From positions 186,001 through 250,000 of the forward strand of contig NZ_JAIUGX010000006.1 of NCBI RefSeq assembly GCF_020164785.1: 64,000 nucleotides of DNA, in the 5' to 3' direction. Source of the DNA: Mesorhizobium sp. ES1-1. Lineage in GTDB: Bacteria; Pseudomonadota; Alphaproteobacteria; Rhizobiales; Rhizobiaceae. The position numbers were made by a program, and so were the translations under genes. Below the pieces are notes generated by a model. The model was not told where the DNA came from. It saw nothing but the letters and a program-made list of their open reading frames with translations, and searched no databases. Numbering within the stretch: the first letter of the stretch is position 1; each line of letters begins with the position of its first letter. Below, piece by piece: positions 60,054-64,000 of this stretch.

Positions 60054-62462
60054 CTACCCGCGCAGGACACCGCCGGTCTGCTTGCCGACATTCTCGACGA
60101 CACGCCTGGCCAGGGCCTCGAAATCCTCGTCTGTCAGCGTCCGCTCGAGCGGCTGGATCGACACTTCTATGGCGATCGACTTCTTGCCCTCGCCGAGTGA
60201 TGCGCCTTCGAAGATATCGAAGACCGAAACTCCCGATATCAGCTTCTTGTCGGCGGCCAGGGCGGCGCGCACCAGCGTGCCCGCCTCGACCGACTTGTCG
60301 ACGACGAAGGCGAAATCGCGCTTCACCCCCTGGAAGGCGGACAGTTCCAGCTTCGGCTTTGTCTTCGTCGGCTTGGCCTTCGGCTCGGGCACGGCATCGA
60401 CGAACACTTCGAACCCGCAGAGCGGCCCGGAGGCATCCAGCCCCTCCAGCGTCTTCGGATGGAATTCGCCGAATGTGCCGAGCACGGTCTTCGGGCCGAG
60501 CTTGATCGTGCCCGAACGGCCGGGATGATACCAAGCCGGACCGCGGGGCTCGATCTGCAGGCGATCGACCGGCGCGCCGCAGGCCTCGAGCGCCGCTATG
60601 GCATCGGCCTTGGCGTCGAACACGCCAACCGGGCCCGAATTGCCGGCCCAGTTGCGGCCGGAGCCTTCGAGCTTGGCGGTGCCGCGACGCACGCCGGCGG
60701 CGACGCGACGCTGCTGGTCCGCGCCGTCGCCCTCATAGGTGCCCGACACTTCGAACAGCGCGACGTCGCCAATGCCCCTGTCGGCGTTGCGCTGGGCAGC
60801 GGCGATCAGCCCTGGCAGCAGCGAAGGCCGCATGTCGGACATGTCGGCGGCGATCGGGTTGGCGAGCTTGAGCGCGGTCTGGCCGCCGCCGAACAGTTCC
60901 GCATGTTTAGCCGGGATGAACGACCAGGTGACGGCCTCCATCATGCCGCGCACGCCAAGCGCGCGCTTGGCCGTGCGGGTGCGGATCTGCAGCGTGGTCA
61001 GGATCCTGCCGTTGACGGCGTCGTGTGCACCGAGTGGCTGGGAGACGATGTTGTCGACCCCATGGATGCGCATGACCTCCTCGACCAGATCGGCCTTGCC
61101 GTCGACATCCGGGCGCCAGGACGGCACGGCGACATTGACGACATCGCCGGAGCCTTCCGGCTTGAAACCAAGGCGAGAGAGGATATCGAGGCTGGTCGCC
61201 CCCGGCACCTCGATCCCGGTCAGCCGCTTCACTTCCGCCAGCGGGAAGCGCACCATTTTGGGGGTGTGGCCGGCATAGCCGACAACCTCGGTTTGCGCCG
61301 GCGTACCGCCGCAGAGATCGAGCACCAGCTTGGTCGCCAGTTCGATGCCGGGGACCATGAATTCGGGATCGACGCCGCGCTCGAAGCGGTAGCGGGCATC
61401 GGTGATGATGCTGAGCGTCCGGCCGGTGCGGGCGGTGGTGATCGGGTCCCAGAGGGCCGATTCGATCAGCACATCCGATGTGTGCTCGTCGCAGCCCGAA
61501 TGCTCGCCGCCCATGATTCCGGCGATCGATTCGACGCCGTTGTCGTCTGCTATGACGCACATGTCCGGGGTCAGCGTGTATTCGCGGCCATCGAGCGCCA
61601 GGACCTTCTCGCCGTCGCGCGCATGACGCACGACGAGATTGCCGGCAACCTTCCTTGCGTCGAACACATGCAGCGGTCGGCCGCGATCGAAGGTCACGTA
61701 GTTGGTGATGTCGACTAGCGCGCTGATCGGCCGGAGGCCGATCGCGATCAACCGCTGCTGCAGCCATTTTGGCGACGGACCGTTCTTGACGCCGCGCACC
61801 AGCCTCAACGCGAAACCGAGGCAAAGCTCCGGCGCCTCGATGGTCACCTTGACCGGCGTCTCGCCCTTGCCAGCTATCGCTTCGATGGGATCGCTCTTGA
61901 GCGTGCCAAGGCCGCTCGCCGCCAGATCCCGGGCAATGCCGTAGACGCTGGTGGCGTCCGGGCGATTGGGCGTCAGATTGATCTCGATCAGAGGATCGTC
62001 GAGATGCGCATAGGCGGCGAAACTGGTGCCGACCGGCGCATCCTCGGGGAGGTCGATGATGCCATTATGCTCGTCGGACAGCTGCAGTTCCCGCTCGGAG
62101 CACATCATGCCGTGGCTTTCGACGCCCCTTATCTTGCCGACCGTCAGCGTCACGTCAATGCCGGGCACGTAGGCGCCGGGCGCGGCGAAAGCGCCGATGA
62201 GGCCTGCGCGGGCATTGGGCGCGCCGCAGACGACCTGCACGGGGGGCTTGCCGTTGCCGGTATCGACGGTCAGCACCCGCAGCCGGTCGGCATCGGGGTG
62301 CTGCACCGCCGTCAGCACCTTGGCGATGACGAAGGGCTTCAGGCTGGACTTGTCGTCGACATGCTCGACTTCGAGGCCGATCGACGTCAGCCGCTCGACG
62401 ATCTCGCTGAGCGGCGCGTCGGTCTCGAGATGATCCTTGAGCCAGGAGAGGGTGAATTTCAT
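60054..62462 (-). CDS. pheT: Phenylalanine--tRNA ligase beta subunit
   Basis: An 802-residue PheT. It holds the N-terminal [12 protein letters not shown] domain, the EMAP-II-like tRNA-binding region (about 40-150, [20 protein letters not shown]), B3/B4 and B5 domains and the C-terminal ferredoxin-fold anticodon-binding domain (about 705-800). It forms an alpha2beta2 enzyme with PheS. Its ATG overlaps the stop of the small GFA gene (ATGA), which itself overlaps pheS, so all three are translated as a chain. Full length for the family. Confidence 0.95.
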   Translation of the reverse strand: MKFTLSWLKDHLETDAPLSEIVERLTSIGLEVEHVDDKSSLKPFVIAKVLTAVQHPDADRLRVLTVDTGNGKPPVQVVCGAPNARAGLIGAFAAPGAYVPGIDVTLTVGKIRGVESHGMMCSERELQLSDEHNGIIDLPEDAPVGTSFAAYAHLDDPLIEINLTPNRPDATSVYGIARDLAASGLGTLKSDPIEAIAGKGETPVKVTIEAPELCLGFALRLVRGVKNGPSPKWLQQRLIAIGLRPISALVDITNYVTFDRGRPLHVFDARKVAGNLVVRHARDGEKVLALDGREYTLTPDMCVIADDNGVESIAGIMGGEHSGCDEHTSDVLIESALWDPITTARTGRTLSIITDARYRFERGVDPEFMVPGIELATKLVLDLCGGTPAQTEVVGYAGHTPKMVRFPLAEVKRLTGIEVPGATSLDILSRLGFKPEGSGDVVNVAVPSWRPDVDGKADLVEEVMRIHGVDNIVSQPLGAHDAVNGRILTTLQIRTRTAKRALGVRGMMEAVTWSFIPAKHAELFGGGQTALKLANPIAADMSDMRPSLLPGLIAAAQRNADRGIGDVALFEVSGTYEGDGADQQRRVAAGVRRGTAKLEGSGRNWAGNSGPVGVFDAKADAIAALEACGAPVDRLQIEPRGPAWYHPGRSGTIKLGPKTVLGTFGEFHPKTLEGLDASGPLCGFEVFVDAVPEPKAKPTKTKPKLELSAFQGVKRDFAFVVDKSVEAGTLVRAALAADKKLISGVSVFDIFEGASLGEGKKSIAIEVSIQPLERTLTDEDFEALARRVVENVGKQTGGVLRG

Positions 62463-62881
62463 GACTGTGTTCCGTCTAGTCTTTTGACGCTTGTTTTCAG
62501 AAGTCTCGGCAGGTCGTCCGACATATGCAGGTAAGGCAGTTGCTCGCTGACATAGGCATGCAGCGTCGGCTCGAAATCGGTCGGTGCGTCCATGGCGCCG
62601 AGCATGAAATAAATGTCATCCTCCAGCCGCTCATCGACATAGGCGATAGGCGAGCCGCAGATGCCGCAGAAGGAGCGCGTAACCGGCCCGTTCTCGAACA
62701 TCTTTAGCGCCTTGCCGGTAAACGCCACCCGTTCCACCGCGAAGCCGACAAAGGCCGAGACCGGCGCGCCCGTCGCCCGCCGGCAATCGCCACAATGGCA
62801 ATAGCTGACCTGCTGCGGTTCATCTGAAGCCTCGAACCGCACGGCGCCGCAGCGGCAACCACCGGCATGTGGCGCCGTCAT
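62459..62881 (-). CDS. GFA/CENP-V-fold zinc protein between pheS and pheT
   Basis: A 140-residue protein of the GFA (glutathione-dependent formaldehyde-activating enzyme-like) family. Zinc ligands are visible as CRCGAVRF near residue 9-16, YCHCGDCRR near 29 and SFCGICGSP near 73. Family members bind zinc and sometimes glutathione-formaldehyde adducts, but most have no proven reaction. It overlaps pheS by four bases upstream and pheT by four bases downstream, an unusual insertion into an essential synthetase operon. Confidence 0.85.
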   Translation of the reverse strand: MTAPHAGGCRCGAVRFEASDEPQQVSYCHCGDCRRATGAPVSAFVGFAVERVAFTGKALKMFENGPVTRSFCGICGSPIAYVDERLEDDIYFMLGAMDAPTDFEPTLHAYVSEQLPYLHMSDDLPRLLKTSVKRLDGTQS

Positions 62882-63975
62882 GGGCTGAGGCCGCCGAACA
62901 AAGTGGGCATGTCGAGCGGACGGAAGCCGTAATGCGACAGCCAGCGGACGTCGGCGTCGAAGAAGGCGCGTAGGTCCGGCATGCCGTATTTGAGCATGGC
63001 GATGCGGTCGATGCCCATGCCCCAGGCAAAGCCCTGATATTCGTCCGGGTCAAGCCCGCCATGGCGCAGCACATTGGGATGCACCATGCCGCACCCGAGG
63101 ATCTCCATCCAGTCGGAGCCCTCGCCGAAGCGCACCTCGCCCGGCCGCGAGCGGTCGCACTGGATATCGACCTCGAGGCTGGGCTCGGTGAACGGGAAGA
63201 AGGACGGCCGGAAGCGCATCTTCACTGACGGCACTTCGAAGAAAGCCTTGCAGAACTCCTCCAGCACCCACTTCATATTGGCGACATTTGCGGATTTGTC
63301 GATCACCAGCCCCTCGACCTGATGGAACATCGGCGAGTGGGTGGCGTCGGAATCCTGGCGATAGGTCTTGCCCGGAATGACGATGCGGATCGGCGGCTTC
63401 TGCTTCTCCATGGTGCGGATCTGCACCGGCGAGGTGTGGGTGCGCAGAAGCTTGCGCTCGCCCTTGTCGTCCGGCTGGAAGAAGAAAGTGTCGTGCATCT
63501 CGCGCGCCGGATGTCCCTCGGGGAAATTCAGCGCGGTGAAATTGTAGTGGTCGCTTTCGATATCCGGCCCCTCGGCGATGGCGAAGCCGAGGTCGCCGAA
63601 GATCGCCGCGATCTCGTCGATGACCTGGCTGATCGGATGGATGCGGCCACGCTCTGCCGGAGACTGGCGCACCGGCAAGGTCACATCGACTTTCTCGGCG
63701 GCGAGGCGCGCGGTGATTGCCACGTCCTTCAGTTCTGCCTTGCGAGCCGCCAGAGCCTCGGTGATACGGTTCTTGAGGCCGTTGATCGCCGGCCCCTTGA
63801 CCTGACGCTCCTCGGCGCTCATCGCGCCCAGCGTCTTCAGCACTTCGGAGATCGATCCCTTCTTGCCAAGGGCGGCGAGGCGCACGGCTTCGATCGACGC
63901 CTCGTCGGCGGCCGAGGCGATATCTGCGAGCAGGGAAGCTTCCAGGGCTTCAAGATTTCCAGCGTTGGCGTTCAC
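62878..63975 (-). CDS. pheS: Phenylalanine--tRNA ligase alpha subunit
   Basis: A 365-residue PheS. The N-terminal coiled-coil tRNA-binding region (about 1-85) is followed by the class II catalytic core, with [19 protein letters not shown], the ATP-site [10 protein letters not shown], and motif 3 [14 protein letters not shown]. It catalyses phenylalanine activation and transfer to tRNA-Phe together with PheT. The 5' end is complete (ATG at 63975), but its promoter lies beyond the window edge. Its stop overlaps the GFA gene start. Confidence 0.95.
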   Translation of the reverse strand: MNANAGNLEALEASLLADIASAADEASIEAVRLAALGKKGSISEVLKTLGAMSAEERQVKGPAINGLKNRITEALAARKAELKDVAITARLAAEKVDVTLPVRQSPAERGRIHPISQVIDEIAAIFGDLGFAIAEGPDIESDHYNFTALNFPEGHPAREMHDTFFFQPDDKGERKLLRTHTSPVQIRTMEKQKPPIRIVIPGKTYRQDSDATHSPMFHQVEGLVIDKSANVANMKWVLEEFCKAFFEVPSVKMRFRPSFFPFTEPSLEVDIQCDRSRPGEVRFGEGSDWMEILGCGMVHPNVLRHGGLDPDEYQGFAWGMGIDRIAMLKYGMPDLRAFFDADVRWLSHYGFRPLDMPTLFGGLSP

Positions 63976-64000
63976 GGCGAAAACTCTCTCGGTCGGGCAA

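Overview
The window looks like chromosomal DNA of a Rhizobiales alphaproteobacterium, most likely Mesorhizobium. Supporting points are the uniformly high GC content, three tandem genes of the small exported DUF680-type family (known mainly from Mesorhizobium), RIME/REP-like intergenic palindromes, an aglEFGAK operon of rhizobial type, and a housekeeping pheS-pheT locus. No integrase, transposase, CRISPR array, rRNA or tRNA gene was recognised.

Layout. 0-1.7 kb: end of a purine (allantoin) catabolism operon, with ureidoglycine aminohydrolase (5' truncated by the window edge), ureidoglycolate lyase and a deaminase-like protein. 1.7-11.6 kb: a CocE/NonD hydrolase, then a dipeptide/opine-type ABC importer whose permease and ATPase genes are flanked by two near-identical Tat-exported binding proteins, then an NPP-type phosphodiesterase. 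11.6-14.5 kb: a RIME-like repeat and a tightly overlapping ECF sigma / membrane anti-sigma / subtilisin operon. 14.5-22.7 kb: a flavin amine oxidase divergent from the alpha-glucoside operon aglEFGAK, which ends at a bidirectional terminator shared with the three DUF680-like genes. 23.5-26.7 kb: a cobalamin riboswitch followed by the glycine betaine demethylase genes gbcA and gbcB. 26.8-32.0 kb: a compact operon with a PqqD-like protein, an HPr-kinase-related ATPase, three family-2 glycosyltransferases and a nucleotidyltransferase. This matches what I recall as the functionally unassigned HPr-rel-A system and is the best candidate for an undescribed biology. 32-38.3 kb (minus strand): vapC remnant, ferredoxin reductase plus sulfite-oxidase-like pair, DegP-like protease, PPi-type phosphofructokinase plus MBL hydrolase, and an L,D-transpeptidase. 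38.9-44.9 kb: LysE exporter, TTC38-like TPR protein, xylulokinase, NTF2-like protein, xylose isomerase and a small protein. 44.9-53.6 kb: an AraC/GlxA-type regulator divergent from a carnitine/gamma-butyrobetaine catabolic operon. 53.7-64 kb: FAD dehydrogenase, Gfo/Idh/MocA oxidoreductase, YceI plus cytochrome b561, a LysR/aldo-keto reductase pair, and pheS-GFA-pheT.

How it works together. Two distant loci connect metabolically. The 46-53 kb operon can activate gamma-butyrobetaine or crotonobetaine to a CoA ester, hydrate it to carnitinyl-CoA, oxidise carnitine and cleave the keto acid to betainyl-CoA plus acetoacetate. GbcAB at 24-27 kb would then demethylate the resulting glycine betaine, apparently under cobalamin control. 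The operon also holds an HD protein resembling the PhnZ/TmpB mixed-valent diiron oxygenases, whose role there is unknown. The agl and xyl genes supply alpha-glucosides and xylose to central metabolism.

All assignments come from reading the sequence and from recalled family knowledge. No database search was run, and starts were chosen from ribosome-binding sites, overlaps and expected N-termini.
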